Of a stretch of 58,498 nucleotides of DNA, positions 38,768 to 47,539 are shown piece by piece. The stretch comes from Okeania sp. SIO2B3. GTDB lineage: Bacteria > Cyanobacteriota > Cyanobacteriia > Cyanobacteriales > Microcoleaceae. Each line of letters begins with the position of its first letter. Positions within the stretch are counted from its first letter, which is position 1. A program made the translations under genes and the position numbers. The DNA lies in contig NZ_JAAHGH010000022.1 of the NCBI RefSeq assembly GCF_010672525.1, forward strand, positions 1-58,498, read 5' to 3'. A model generated the notes under the pieces. That model did not search any database, was not told where the DNA came from, and worked only from the letters and a program-made list of their open reading frames with translations.

Positions 38768-39886
38768 ATGATCGAAACACCAGAAAATTCCCCTAACTCT
38801 CAAGAAAAATCAACAAACCCAGTAGAGATAGAAAACTTAATTGGTTTGCTACGTCGCAAAGAAAGTAATTGGGTAGAGTGGGGACAAGCTTGTGCAAAAC
38901 TACAAAAAGCTGGATATACTTCCCAGCAAATATTTGAAGCAACAGGATTTGAGCCTGTACAGCAAAATCAGGTGATAGTAGGATCTCAAGTATACACAAG
39001 TATTGTCAATGCCAAAACCGAAAAAAATGTGGAGTTGCAAAGTGGAACAGATTTTTTATCACGCTTTGAGAGATCGGGCAGTGATATTCTTTACGAATTG
39101 AGAATTTTAACTCAAGAGCAAAGAGTTATAGCAACTGAGTTTATAGTTGAGCATAATCTTGATGTTGATGATGCTAAAGACTTAGCAAAGGCCATTAAGG
39201 AATTTGCTCGGATGAGAACAATTCCAGAAGGATTTTCTGATCGCCCTGGAGATATAGTAGCTTATCAATGTTGGAAACTAGCTAGGCAACAAAACGACTT
39301 ACAGCAACGGTCTCGTCTTATTGCTAAAGGTCTTAAATTAGCTAATTCTCAAACAGCTAGAAAACAACTTGAACAGTTGCTAACTGATTTTACTATTGTT
39401 TCCCAGAGACCAGCACCCCGTCTGCCAATTTATCGAATGGAGTCAGAAGAAGAGCTACCCCGTGTTTTACCAGTGGTGGGAAAATTACCCCTTAACACGG
39501 AAGATTTAAAAGCTGTACCTATAGTTGAGGAGGTGGGGTCTCATGGAATAGTAAAGTTTTCTGGTGGAACAGGTGCTTGGGTAGGGATACCTGGATGGCG
39601 AGTTGTTATGCAAGCAGAAGATCCTGTAGCAGTTATTGAAAATAGCGATCGCTTGCCTACTCCAATACCAGGAGCAACTGAGGAAGTTTTGTTAATTATT
39701 GATAGGTCTCAACGTGAATGGCATGAGGATGGTTATTTTATCATAGACCAAGCTGGGAAGATAGAGATGCAGTGCTTTGATGAATTACCTAATATACCTC
39801 TACTTGGACGGGTTTTGTTAGTATTAAGACCTAAAAAGATTCTCGATCAAGAATTTGTGAAAGACCTTTTACAATTTGAGGAATAA
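38768..39886 (+). CDS. raf1: RuBisCO accumulation factor Raf1
   Basis: A 372-residue chaperone that holds RbcL dimers during assembly of the L8S8 RuBisCO. The N-terminal alpha-helical domain contains LLRRKESNWVEWGQACAKLQKAGY and TPQQIFEATGFEP-like sequence, the middle IPEGFSDRPGDIVAYQCWKLAR, and after a linker the C-terminal beta-sandwich dimerisation domain (APRLPIYRMESEEELPRVLPVVG ... VVMQAEDPVAVIENSDRLP ... LLGRVLLVLRPKK). The order and length match cyanobacterial Raf1. It stands alone; rbcLXS is not in the window. The ATG at 38768 begins MIETPENS, a polar disordered start. Confidence 0.95.
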   Translation: MIETPENSPNSQEKSTNPVEIENLIGLLRRKESNWVEWGQACAKLQKAGYTSQQIFEATGFEPVQQNQVIVGSQVYTSIVNAKTEKNVELQSGTDFLSRFERSGSDILYELRILTQEQRVIATEFIVEHNLDVDDAKDLAKAIKEFARMRTIPEGFSDRPGDIVAYQCWKLARQQNDLQQRSRLIAKGLKLANSQTARKQLEQLLTDFTIVSQRPAPRLPIYRMESEEELPRVLPVVGKLPLNTEDLKAVPIVEEVGSHGIVKFSGGTGAWVGIPGWRVVMQAEDPVAVIENSDRLPTPIPGATEEVLLIIDRSQREWHEDGYFIIDQAGKIEMQCFDELPNIPLLGRVLLVLRPKKILDQEFVKDLLQFEE

Positions 39887-40591
39887 TAGTTCACTGAAAG
39901 GGAGCAGGGAGTGGGGAGATGGGGAGATGGGGAGGCACACAAGGATTTGCCACGGATACAGGGATATAGGGATTAATGATGGGGAGATGGTGAAGAAGGA
40001 GGCAAATTTCCGCCTTTTTCCCTATTCTATATTCTCTAGCTCCTGACTCGGTTCTCCTGATGACTTACTCCTTTGCCAAAAACCCGTACTGCGGTCTAAT
40101 AGACATCTCCAAAAATTAAAAATCAAATCAATTCTTATCCATAAATTATCAATTATTTCTTTCTGTTGCCTGTTGCCTGTTGCCTGTTGCCTCTTTTCTG
40201 GAGATGTCTAATATTCCAAATTGTTTCTATAGAAGAGTAGAAAAAAAGATTAAATATCGGGACTTTGATATTTTTGAGGGCAAAAATAGCTGAAAAGCAT
40301 ACAGAGCAAGGGAAATATCTCAAAAGGCTCAAATAGCTAAAATCTAGATATATCAAGCAACAAGCTGATTTGACGTTAAATTTTTTCTATGTAAGCTTTT
40401 TAGGGAATTTTTCAGGTGTTTTTGAATAAAGTCCCGATATTTACAATATCTCCGTGCTAGAAAATTTTCTACTTAAGGCAGAAAATACAGATTTAATATA
40501 TAACTACCTGGCGTGAATTTGGTACTATCTAAATGACAAATGCTATATATAAATTTTTGCTCCTGCTTACTTCTTTCTTTATGCACAAATT
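39887..40591. other. Gene-free stretch with tandem heptamers
   Basis: GGGGAGATGGGGAGATGG tracts near 39910 and a four-fold TGTTGCC heptamer at 40165-40192. The minus ORF at 40153-40356 is without support. The 90 bases before the PhyH gene are AT-rich. Confidence 0.5.
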
Positions 40592-41767
40592 ATGAGCAAA
40601 ACAACAGATAAAAAGTTTACTCCTCCTCTGATGAATTTACCTTTGGTAGATTCGCCATTTTTTGAAGAAATTTTTAGCCAGTTAACTTTAGACAAAGAAA
40701 CAAAAAAACTTGTCAAACAATTTGCCGAACAAGGATATATAATCATCGACGACTTAGGCATAGAAAATATTGCAGAAACTACAGACAGAATAGTCAAAGA
40801 CTTAACTCCCATATATGGAGACAAAGGCAAAGTAGAATCAGCTTGGATTTATCACGACCGAATTCAGGATGCTTGGACATTCAATCAAGATGTCAAAAAA
40901 ATTGCCACTTCTCCCAAAATTATTAACTTATTAAAAATACTTTATCAGCGAGAACCAATCCCATTTCAAACTTTAAATTTTAAGTTTGGTACTCAACAAT
41001 CTACTCATAGTGACAGTATACATTTTAGTTCAATGCCAGCTAGATTTATGTGTGGAGTTTGGATAGCTCTTGAAGATATAGATGCAAATAATGGTCCGCT
41101 ACATTATTATCCTGGCAGTCATAAATTACCAATGTTTGATTTAAACGACTTAGGAATTACAGGTAGTTATCAAAATAAACCTTATGATGTTTATCCTATA
41201 TATGAAGAGTTTTTACAGTCATTAATTGAACATAATGGTTTAAAAAAAGTAGAACTTTATGTTAAGAAAGGGCAAGCTTTAATTTGGGCTGCAAATTTAC
41301 TACATGGAGGTAGTCCAGTTTTAGATAAAAACCGCACCAGATATAGTCAAGTAACGCATTATTATTTCTCTGACTGTATGTATTATATTCCTTTACTTTC
41401 AGACCCATTTTTACATAGAATTCATCTGAAAGAAGTGAGAAATATTATGACAGAAAAGGTCGTCGATCATATTTATAATGGTGAGAAAATTGAGGTTAAT
41501 CCCGAACAGTATGAAATAGAAAGATTAAAATATGAACTGTTACAATTTCAAGAGGAATTAGAAAAATTACGACCTATGGCAATGGAATCTCAAGATGAAC
41601 TGAGTGTATTAAAACCTCAACTTCAAACAGTTGAGTCAGAATTAGAAAAGTTACGTAGTCAGTTATATGATTATCAAACAAAATTTCAATTATCAGAAGC
41701 TCAAAATCAGTCAATTGAGACAGAATTAAAAAGACTAAGAACTCAGTTATATCAATCTGAATTATAG
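40592..41767 (+). CDS. Phytanoyl-CoA dioxygenase (PhyH) family protein with coiled-coil tail
   Basis: A 391-residue protein. Residues ~45-290 form a double-stranded beta-helix non-haem iron, 2-oxoglutarate-dependent oxygenase. The iron ligands are visible: His139 and Asp141 in HSDSIHF and the distal His238 in NLLHGGSPV, with an arginine ~12 residues on (RTRYS) that can bind 2-oxoglutarate. The PLHYYPGSHKLP segment is a family hallmark. From ~305 to the end is a leucine-heptad coiled coil (YELLQFQEELEKLRP ... LESELEKLRSQL) not part of the normal fold, likely for oligomerisation or partner binding. The substrate is unknown. It converges on cysC, which may be coincidence. Confidence 0.88.
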   Translation: MSKTTDKKFTPPLMNLPLVDSPFFEEIFSQLTLDKETKKLVKQFAEQGYIIIDDLGIENIAETTDRIVKDLTPIYGDKGKVESAWIYHDRIQDAWTFNQDVKKIATSPKIINLLKILYQREPIPFQTLNFKFGTQQSTHSDSIHFSSMPARFMCGVWIALEDIDANNGPLHYYPGSHKLPMFDLNDLGITGSYQNKPYDVYPIYEEFLQSLIEHNGLKKVELYVKKGQALIWAANLLHGGSPVLDKNRTRYSQVTHYYFSDCMYYIPLLSDPFLHRIHLKEVRNIMTEKVVDHIYNGEKIEVNPEQYEIERLKYELLQFQEELEKLRPMAMESQDELSVLKPQLQTVESELEKLRSQLYDYQTKFQLSEAQNQSIETELKRLRTQLYQSEL

Positions 41768-41960
41768 TAAATTCAGCAGTCAGCATTCAGCTATTAGCTA
41801 TCAGCTTCTTATTTTAGAAGGAGAATTCAAAATGTATATTTGCACAGCATTCCGCAGAAAAGAAAAAAGTAACAAACTAACCTTAGTAAGTTAGTTTTGT
41901 ACATTACAAAACCTGGCAAGAGTAGCATGAACCAGGAAATGCTGAATGTTAATAGTTTAA
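41768..41960 (+). repeat. R6 dispersed repeat
   Basis: Starts directly at the PhyH stop codon: CAGCAGTCAGCATTCAGC, TTAGCTATCAGCTT, GAATTCAAAATG, an SDR-like piece at 41839-41859, AACTAACCTTAG and GGAAATGCTGAATG. Confidence 0.6.
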
Positions 41961-42000
41961 TGCTTACGAATTATAATTCTAGTTTTTCTCAGTTGAGTAA

Positions 42001-42129
42001 TATAATGCCCGGATAATTAGTGATAAAAAAAACTGCCTTCTCCTTAATATCTTAAAACCTCCTCTTATTTCCTCCTGAATACTGACTCGTTAGTCGTTTA
42101 TTTATAACTGTTCAACCGGGCATGATATT
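42001..42129. mobile_element. R10 MITE-like repeat, copy 1
   Basis: Left end TATAATGCCCGGATAATTAG, right end TTCAACCGGGCATGATATTA, an inverted repeat. It shares GTGATAAAAAAAACT and GTCGTTTATTTATAA with 52899-53022. Confidence 0.6.
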
Positions 42130-42140
42130 AAATAAATTTC

Positions 42141-42722
42141 CTAAATTCGTACAAAATTACCGTTAATATGAGAGCGATCGCTAGGTTCTAAATAACCTAA
42201 ATTATTCATCTTCAGTATAATTTTCTCCTTACTTTCAGCAACTGTTTCTAAGTCAGTTAGACATTCAACTTCAGGATGAGGAGGTGCTTCATAAGGTAAG
42301 TCAATGCCAGTAAATTCTTTAATTTTTCCAGCTCTGGCAAGTTGATAAAGTCCTTTTTTATCTCGTGCTTCGCAAACTTTTAAAGGTGCATTCACATATA
42401 CTTCCATAAAATTACCAATTCTTTTTCTAACCTCAGCCCGAACTTGATTATAAGGAGAAATAGCAGAGACTAAAACAATTACACCATTACGAGTTAAAAG
42501 ATGAGCTAAAAACCCAATTCTGCGGATATTTTCATCTCGGTCTACTTTACTAAAACCCAAACTTTTACCAAGGTCTTGACGAACAACAGTACTATCAAGA
42601 ACTTCTACCGTATAACCAAGCGATCGCAACTCTTCTGCCACAGCTAAACTCAGAGTAGTTTTACCAGCACAGCTTAAACCAGTAAACCATACTGTTAGAC
42701 CAGTTTGATTGATTTTTTCCAT
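42141..42722 (-). CDS. cysC: Adenylylsulfate (APS) kinase
   Basis: A 193-residue P-loop kinase that phosphorylates APS to PAPS with ATP, in sulfate assimilation or to supply PAPS for sulfation. The Walker A motif is GLSCAGKT (15-22). APS-kinase signatures follow: LDSTVVRQDLGKSLGFSKVDRDENIRRIGFLAHLL, the SAISPYNQVRAEVR mobile loop and FMEVYVNAPLKVCEARDKKGLYQLARAGKIKEFTGID. The usual D-G-D of DGDxxR is replaced by D-S-T (residues 42-44), a conservative departure that could alter substrate handling. It is not accompanied by cysN, cysD or a sulfotransferase. Confidence 0.93.
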   Translation of the reverse strand: MEKINQTGLTVWFTGLSCAGKTTLSLAVAEELRSLGYTVEVLDSTVVRQDLGKSLGFSKVDRDENIRRIGFLAHLLTRNGVIVLVSAISPYNQVRAEVRKRIGNFMEVYVNAPLKVCEARDKKGLYQLARAGKIKEFTGIDLPYEAPPHPEVECLTDLETVAESKEKIILKMNNLGYLEPSDRSHINGNFVRI

Positions 42723-43091
42723 TCACAACATACCTATAAAAAACAAAGTTTAAATCCCAAATAAAAATAGGAATTTTAGGAATTTAAAGTTTCATCATTA
42801 TTCTTGACTTGAAATATTTACTATGATATCATAAATGTTTAGCTTGCCACAAGTTAAAATAGTGTAAAATTTAACATCTCAATCAGTTATCAAAGCCATA
42901 TTGAAAGAGTAAAAATTATTTTAAATTCCTCATAGCATCACCAATTTAACCCAATGTCGCAAGAATTCCCCATCCCTCTATAGAGTGAGGATGAATTATG
43001 ACCAGTGGATAATCTGCAGGAGCGACCACTCTCAGCAAATCTTGTGCCATAATAATTTGTTGTCAACCTGAGTTTTTTTGCCCTATCTATT
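42723..43091. other. Upstream region of cysC and left end of the tnpB element
   Basis: A hairpin CATCC/GGATG with CTC/GAG inner pairs at 42971-42993, flanked by AATT on both sides, probably belongs to the left end of the TnpB element. The precise element boundary is not visible. The remainder is AT-rich. Confidence 0.45.
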
Positions 43092-44300
43092 TTGTACAGA
43101 GCCATCAAAGTCAGAATCTACCCATCAGCCGAACAATCCCAAAAACTAACTCAAGTTATGGGGTGTGCTAGATGGTGGTGGAATTATGCCTTAAACCTGT
43201 GCAATGAAACTTATCAACAAACAGGCAAGAGATTAAGCCAAGTTGCTCTCAATCAAGTTTTGCCCAAACTAAAAAAATCTGAAGAAACTGCATGGTTGAA
43301 AGAATGTTATTCTCAAGTTTTGCAGTCAACGACCCTGAACCTAACCAAGGCATTTAAGAACTTTTTTGAAAAAAGGGCTAAGTACCCGAGATTCAAATCT
43401 TATCATGGGAAGCAATCCTGTCAATATCCTCAAAACACATCTGTAGTTGACAATGGAGTGAAAATCCCTCAAGTAGGGGTAATTAAAGCCTCAATTCATA
43501 GATTGTTTGACGGTCAATTAAAAACTGTAACTATTACTAAAACACCCACAGGAAAGTATTATGCATCATTGTTATTCGACACTGAACAAGAAACTCCTGA
43601 GATTGTGTTAACTGGTAAGGTTGTTGGTATAGATCTGGGGTTAAAAGATTTCTGTATTACCCATGATGGAGAAAAAACATCTAAATATGGTAATCCGAGG
43701 CACCTCAAGAAACATGAGCGAAACTTAGCAAGAAAACAAGCGAAATTAGCTCGTAAGAAAAAAGGAAGTATTTCAAGACAAAAAGCACGCCAGCTAGTGG
43801 CTAGGGTTTACGAACGTATTAGTAATGCCCGTCAAGACTTTCTACATAAATTATCAAGAAAAATCGTCAATGATAATCAGGTAGTGGTCGTTGAGAACTT
43901 GAATATCAAGGGTATGGTTTGTAATCATAAGCTAGCTAAAGTAATATCTGATGTCGGATGGGGGATGTTTGTCAATTTCCTTGAGTATAAACTACAACAA
44001 AAAGGTGGTTTGTTAATAGAAATTGACAGATGGTTTCCTAGTTCTAAAACTTGCTGTAATTGTCTCTACCAAATGTCAGAAATGCCATTAGAGATGAGAG
44101 AGTGGACTTGTCCGAATTGTGGCACACACCATGATAGGGATGAAAATGCCAGCAAGAATATCAGAATAGAAGGCATCAGACAATTATCAGTCTTGGGAAC
44201 CAGGACTGCTGCTGAAGGAGGGGAAGTAAGACCAAAAGCTGGGCGTAAGTCCGTCTTGAGGCACTCCCCTGTGAGTTCAGAAGCCCCAACTTTAGCGTAG
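43092..44300 (+). CDS. tnpB: TnpB-family RNA-guided nuclease of an IS200/IS605-type element
   Basis: A 402-residue intact TnpB. It starts at TTG 43092 (YRAIKVRIYPSAEQ, the expected N-terminus). The helical N-terminal part contains ARWWWNYAL; the RuvC-type catalytic residues are Asp181 (VGIDLG), Glu268 (VVVENLN) and the C-terminal aspartate of HDRDENA (348-350). The zinc finger is CCNCLY...CPNCG. Both catalytic and zinc residues are kept, so the nuclease looks competent. The protein ends within the right-end hairpin of the element, typical for this group, whose 3' region usually encodes the guide RNA. There is no tnpA beside it, so mobility would depend on a transposase elsewhere. It sits 41 bp before a transporter gene. 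Confidence 0.95.
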   Translation: MYRAIKVRIYPSAEQSQKLTQVMGCARWWWNYALNLCNETYQQTGKRLSQVALNQVLPKLKKSEETAWLKECYSQVLQSTTLNLTKAFKNFFEKRAKYPRFKSYHGKQSCQYPQNTSVVDNGVKIPQVGVIKASIHRLFDGQLKTVTITKTPTGKYYASLLFDTEQETPEIVLTGKVVGIDLGLKDFCITHDGEKTSKYGNPRHLKKHERNLARKQAKLARKKKGSISRQKARQLVARVYERISNARQDFLHKLSRKIVNDNQVVVVENLNIKGMVCNHKLAKVISDVGWGMFVNFLEYKLQQKGGLLIEIDRWFPSSKTCCNCLYQMSEMPLEMREWTCPNCGTHHDRDENASKNIRIEGIRQLSVLGTRTAAEGGEVRPKAGRKSVLRHSPVSSEAPTLA

Positions 44301-44310
44301 CAAGTTGGGG
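44284..44310 (+). repeat. Right-end hairpin of the tnpB element
   Basis: A perfect 9-bp stem CCCCAACTT/AAGTTGGGG with loop TAGCGTAGC; the tnpB stop codon (44298-44300) lies in the loop. It is followed by TAGTTCAC. This is the expected position of the right-end transposition hairpin and the end of the guide-RNA scaffold. Confidence 0.8.
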
Positions 44311-44341
44311 TAGTTCACTCTCCGCAATTTAACTCATGTAA

Positions 44342-45769
44342 ATGGAAAATATCAGACATCTTCGTAGTTGGTTACGCATATCTCGCCAACCTAAGTATCG
44401 TTGGCTTTGGTTTGTAGCTGCAGCACTGATCTATGTAAGTATTCTCCTGTTTCCAATAGCAGGAATAGAAAAAGAGGCAAAAGGAGCTTTAGCAGTATTT
44501 GGAGTAACAGCTTTCCTGTGGGCAACGAATACCTTACCAGTAGCAGTCACAGGCTTAATGGTCTTATTTTTAATCCCCCTAAGTGGTAGTATGTCTGCCA
44601 CAGAAACTTATGCTTATTTCGGCAACAAAGCAGTATTTTTCGTATTAGGAGCATTTATTTTAGCCAGTCCTATTCAACGTTCAGGACTGAGTACCCGTCT
44701 AGCACTAACAGTAGTTTCCCGTTTTGGCAAGACCCAGAATACTTTAATTGCCTCTATTTTAATTCTTTCCGCTGTAATGTCTTTTGTGATTAGTTCCTAT
44801 GCTGTTACGGCAATGTTATTTCCAGTGGTGATAGAAGTTATACAAGCAGCAGGAGCTAAACCCGGTGGACGTTTTGGACTAGCAGCATTCTTAGCTTTAG
44901 GGTGGGGTTGCGGTATTGGTGGTATTGCAACTTTACTTGGAGGTGCCAGAGCACCACTAGCATTAGGAGTTCTTCGCAGCACCACTAATGGAGAATACGA
45001 TGTCAGTTTTGTGGAATGGTTTATCTGGTCTATTCCTTTAGTCATATTACTGTTGACAGTGGCTTATTTTATCTTACTCCAAATAGGAAAAGGTACAGTT
45101 GTGTCTTTACCAAACGCCCTAAAATTTCTCAAAATTAGGTCAAAAAGTCTGGGAGGAATTTCACCAAGAGAAATTGGTACATTAGTATTAGTGACAGGGA
45201 TAGTTTTATTGTGGATTTTTCGAGGAACAGTTTGGGGACTAGATACAATAGCTTTTTTTGGGGTGATGTGTAGCTTCATTTTTGGGTTAGCAAGTTGGCA
45301 AGAAGTAGAAGAAGATGTTAACTGGGGTATTTTTTTGATGTATGGTAGTGCTATTGCTCTAAGTGCAGTATTAAGAGATACGGGGGCAGCACAAGCATTA
45401 GCAGAGAGCTTATTGGGATCGTGGATTAATTCTGGTTTAATTTGTTTTGTAGCAATGGTGTTGATTATTACCATATTGACAGAAGGAATGAGTAATGCTG
45501 CTGCTGTGGCAGTCTTGATGCCAGTTGGACTTGCTTTAGCAGCTAAATATGGCATAGACCCTAGAGCAATGACATTGGGTATTACTCTGCCATCAGGTCT
45601 GGCTTTTCTTTTGCCAGTAAGTACCCCAGTAATGGCCATTATTATTGGTAGTGGTTATGTGTCGCCTGCTGAAGCTTTTAAGCGTGGCTTATTGCTAAAA
45701 TTAGTAGGGACTTTGATATTCTTGGCAATGGCGAAATTTTATTGGCCTTTATTTGGGCTGGGGGTTTGA
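44342..45769 (+). CDS. DASS/SLC13-family anion transporter
   Basis: A 475-residue polytopic protein (about 11-12 membrane helices) of the divalent anion:Na+ symporter family, which moves sulfate or dicarboxylates. The two conserved substrate/sodium motifs appear as SSYAVTAM in the first repeat and as SNAAAVAV in the second, with PVSTPVMA near the end; the first is altered from the common SNT form. The first ~20 residues are basic and cytoplasmic. The substrate cannot be read from the sequence, although a sulfate role would fit cysC 1.6 kb away. The tnpB element lies immediately upstream, so its promoter is either inside or supplied by that element. The Usp-like gene follows on the same strand. 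Confidence 0.85.
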   Translation: MENIRHLRSWLRISRQPKYRWLWFVAAALIYVSILLFPIAGIEKEAKGALAVFGVTAFLWATNTLPVAVTGLMVLFLIPLSGSMSATETYAYFGNKAVFFVLGAFILASPIQRSGLSTRLALTVVSRFGKTQNTLIASILILSAVMSFVISSYAVTAMLFPVVIEVIQAAGAKPGGRFGLAAFLALGWGCGIGGIATLLGGARAPLALGVLRSTTNGEYDVSFVEWFIWSIPLVILLLTVAYFILLQIGKGTVVSLPNALKFLKIRSKSLGGISPREIGTLVLVTGIVLLWIFRGTVWGLDTIAFFGVMCSFIFGLASWQEVEEDVNWGIFLMYGSAIALSAVLRDTGAAQALAESLLGSWINSGLICFVAMVLIITILTEGMSNAAAVAVLMPVGLALAAKYGIDPRAMTLGITLPSGLAFLLPVSTPVMAIIIGSGYVSPAEAFKRGLLLKLVGTLIFLAMAKFYWPLFGLGV

Positions 45770-45771
45770 AC

Positions 45772-45904
45772 AATTAATAATTAATAATTAATAATTAATA
45801 ATTAATTATTACCTCTCCTTGAAAAGAAGAGGATTGACTAAAAGGAAAATTTTTTCTTGTTTCTCCTTGAAAGGAGAGGCTTTAAACCTTAATTATTCGG
45901 TAAG
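45772..45904 (+). repeat. R1 dispersed repeat, short form
   Basis: AATTAAT heptamers begin three bases after the transporter stop codon. They are followed by CCTCTCCTTGAAAAGAAGAGG, AAAGGAAAATTTTTTCTTG and GGAGAGGCTTTAAACC, ending ATTCGGTAA two bases before the next ATG. The whole intergenic region is this repeat. Confidence 0.75.
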
Positions 45905-45906
45905 AT

Positions 45907-46341
45907 ATGAATATTTGGTTAGTAGTTGCAAATCCCTATGCTTACGATAAAGCAATGGGGAAAGGAATCTCAGAAGCTCAACAAAATCAAGCTAAATTGA
46001 GAGTTGTATTTTTTATTAATAATAATTCAATTAATGATGTTATTGGGGAACTGGGACAAACTGGTTGGTTAGGGTCTAATCCTTTGCATAAACTTCAAAA
46101 CTCTATGTTGGATGGTTATCGCGCTCTAGCTAATGATGTTTTGAAACGGGTAAAACGTAAAGCTAAAGAAAAAGAAGTAGAATTAGACATTCAGGAAGTA
46201 ATAGAAAGACCTAGTTTAGAAGAATATTTGTTTGAGCTTGTAGAGGAAGATGCAATAAAAATTATTGTTGCTGGTCCTCAGTTACTTACTGCCAAAATTG
46301 GCCACTTACCGAGTATAGCAGAGTATATTGAGGAAGATTAG
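45907..46341 (+). CDS. Usp-like alpha/beta protein
   Basis: A 144-residue soluble protein. The layout, a first beta strand MNIWLVVANPYAYDKAM, a second strand LRVVFFIN, a helix ending ANDVLKRVKRKAKEKEVELDIQEVIE, and then YLFELVEEDAIKIIVAGPQLL, follows the universal stress protein fold, but the ATP-binding G-x2-G-x9-G is incomplete. I assign it at moderate confidence. Such proteins often sit beside transporters; here it follows the DASS gene with only the R1 repeat between, so joint expression is plausible. The R1 end leaves no room for a separate ribosome binding site. Confidence 0.6.
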   Translation: MNIWLVVANPYAYDKAMGKGISEAQQNQAKLRVVFFINNNSINDVIGELGQTGWLGSNPLHKLQNSMLDGYRALANDVLKRVKRKAKEKEVELDIQEVIERPSLEEYLFELVEEDAIKIIVAGPQLLTAKIGHLPSIAEYIEED

Positions 46342-46354
46342 GAACAATATCATT

Positions 46355-46401
46355 TCAGTTATCAGTTATCAGTTATCAGTTATCAGTTATCAGTTATCAG
46401 T
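46355..46401 (+). repeat. STRR heptamer array (TCAGTTA)n
   Basis: About 6-7 consecutive copies of TCAGTTA. A shorter set is at ~46575-46600. Short tandem heptamers (STRRs) are known from filamentous cyanobacteria. Confidence 0.8.
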
Positions 46402-46728
46402 ACTTCTGCAATAAGGAGGCTTAAAGTCTGGAATATTCTCTTTTTTTATCCCCTGAAAAAGGGAGGCTTGAGAGCAAAATTTTCTGTCATCAATTCTTGT
46501 AGTTTGTTATTTATTTGTTTATTGAAGTTCTAAAAATATTTATCTCATCAAGTTAAAAATTGGTGTAGGTAATTTCAGTTATCAGTTATCAGTCATCAGT
46601 CATCAGTACCTCTGCAATAAGGAGGCTTGACATAAGGAATATTCTCTTTTTTTATTTCCTTAAAAGGGGAGGCTTGAGACCAAAAATTTTCGGTCAATAA
46701 TATATTCAAATAATCAGTTATATCAGAA

Positions 46729-46803
46729 GGAAGAAGGAAAAATCTGGCGTTGTTTTAGTTTTAAGCTTTTGAGATGTCTGCACCCTTTACTTCAACTGCT
46801 ATA
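46729..46803 (+). repeat. R4 dispersed repeat
   Basis: TATCAGAAGGAAGAAGG, ATCTGGCGTTG, TTTTAAGCTTTTGAGATGTC and CCCTTTACTTCAACTGCTATA. Same order as the copies at 523-604, 11542-11650 and 26984-27084. Confidence 0.6.
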
Positions 46804-46960
46804 TCAAAAAACATAGCTTCTTGCTGATGAATAATCTCCCTCCAGATTTTCTATTACTCACTATTTTAGATAAAATTATTTATCTGAATTGAGCGACAAA
46901 ATATATATTTTTCTGTTTTTTTTCCTGATTCCTCGCATACAAACAATCTTGACGAAAGAA

Positions 46961-47539
46961 GTGAATCTGATAGTACAAGTTAAACATAAATTTCAAAGTT
47001 TTGAAGAATATTTATCATACAGTAATAATTCAGAAAAACTCTGTAAATTATTTAATGGTGAATTAATTGAAATTCCTCAAGAATCAGGTTTAAATGTTGA
47101 AATTGCTACTTTCTTGTTGCTGAAATTTGCCTTACTTTTAGGTCATCGTCAAGTACGGGGTCAAGGATTAGAATTAGAGGTTAGAGGTGAGCCGAAAAAC
47201 CGTTATCCCGATCTGACTATAATCCGAGAAGAACATATTCAACAATTATTAAAGCGGAATACAATTCGCCTTTCTATGTCTCCTCCTTTATTAGTTGTTG
47301 AAGTTGTTAGTCCTGGAGAAATACAAAGAGAGAGAGATTATATTGCGAAGAGAATTCAATATCAAGATTGTGGTATTCCTGAATATTGGATTGTTGACCC
47401 TGAAAATCAAACTCTTCTAATATTAGAATTAATTGGCAAAAATTATACAGAAGTCGGTAGTTTTTCTGGTAATGATTTAGTATTATCTCCTAGATTTAGA
47501 ACGCTTAATTTGAAAGTTTCCGCAATTTTTGATGGTTGA
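46961..47539 (+). CDS. Uma2 family (DUF820) PD-(D/E)XK nuclease-like protein
   Basis: A 192-residue protein of a family greatly expanded in cyanobacteria. N-terminal FQSFEEYLSYSNNSEKLCKLFNGELIEIP, the acidic YPDLTIIREEH (Asp), and LLVVEVVSPGE followed by RIQYQDCGIPEYWIVDPENQTL (Glu, Lys replaced by Gln) mark the restriction-endonuclease-like fold. I start at GTG 46961, which gives the N-terminus expected for the family; the longer ORF from 46889 would add an unlikely hydrophobic leader. The family's function is unsettled. Nothing beside it suggests a partner. Confidence 0.85.
   Translation: MNLIVQVKHKFQSFEEYLSYSNNSEKLCKLFNGELIEIPQESGLNVEIATFLLLKFALLLGHRQVRGQGLELEVRGEPKNRYPDLTIIREEHIQQLLKRNTIRLSMSPPLLVVEVVSPGEIQRERDYIAKRIQYQDCGIPEYWIVDPENQTLLILELIGKNYTEVGSFSGNDLVLSPRFRTLNLKVSAIFDG

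Larger units (their letters stand above)
41768..42140. other. Gene-free stretch with R6 and R10 repeats
   Basis: An R6 copy (41768-41960), lacking the first SDR seen in the other copies, is followed by an R10 copy (42001-42129). No gene. Confidence 0.6.
46342..46960. other. Repeat-filled stretch between Usp-like and Uma2 genes
   Basis: About seven TCAGTTA heptamers (46355-46401), an R1 end (46433-46480), another heptamer set and R1 end (46572-46700) and an R4 copy (46729-46803). No gene. Confidence 0.65.

Noticed and set aside
46355-46401. CRISPR-like short repeat array
   Set aside because: Pure 7-bp tandem copies with no spacers.
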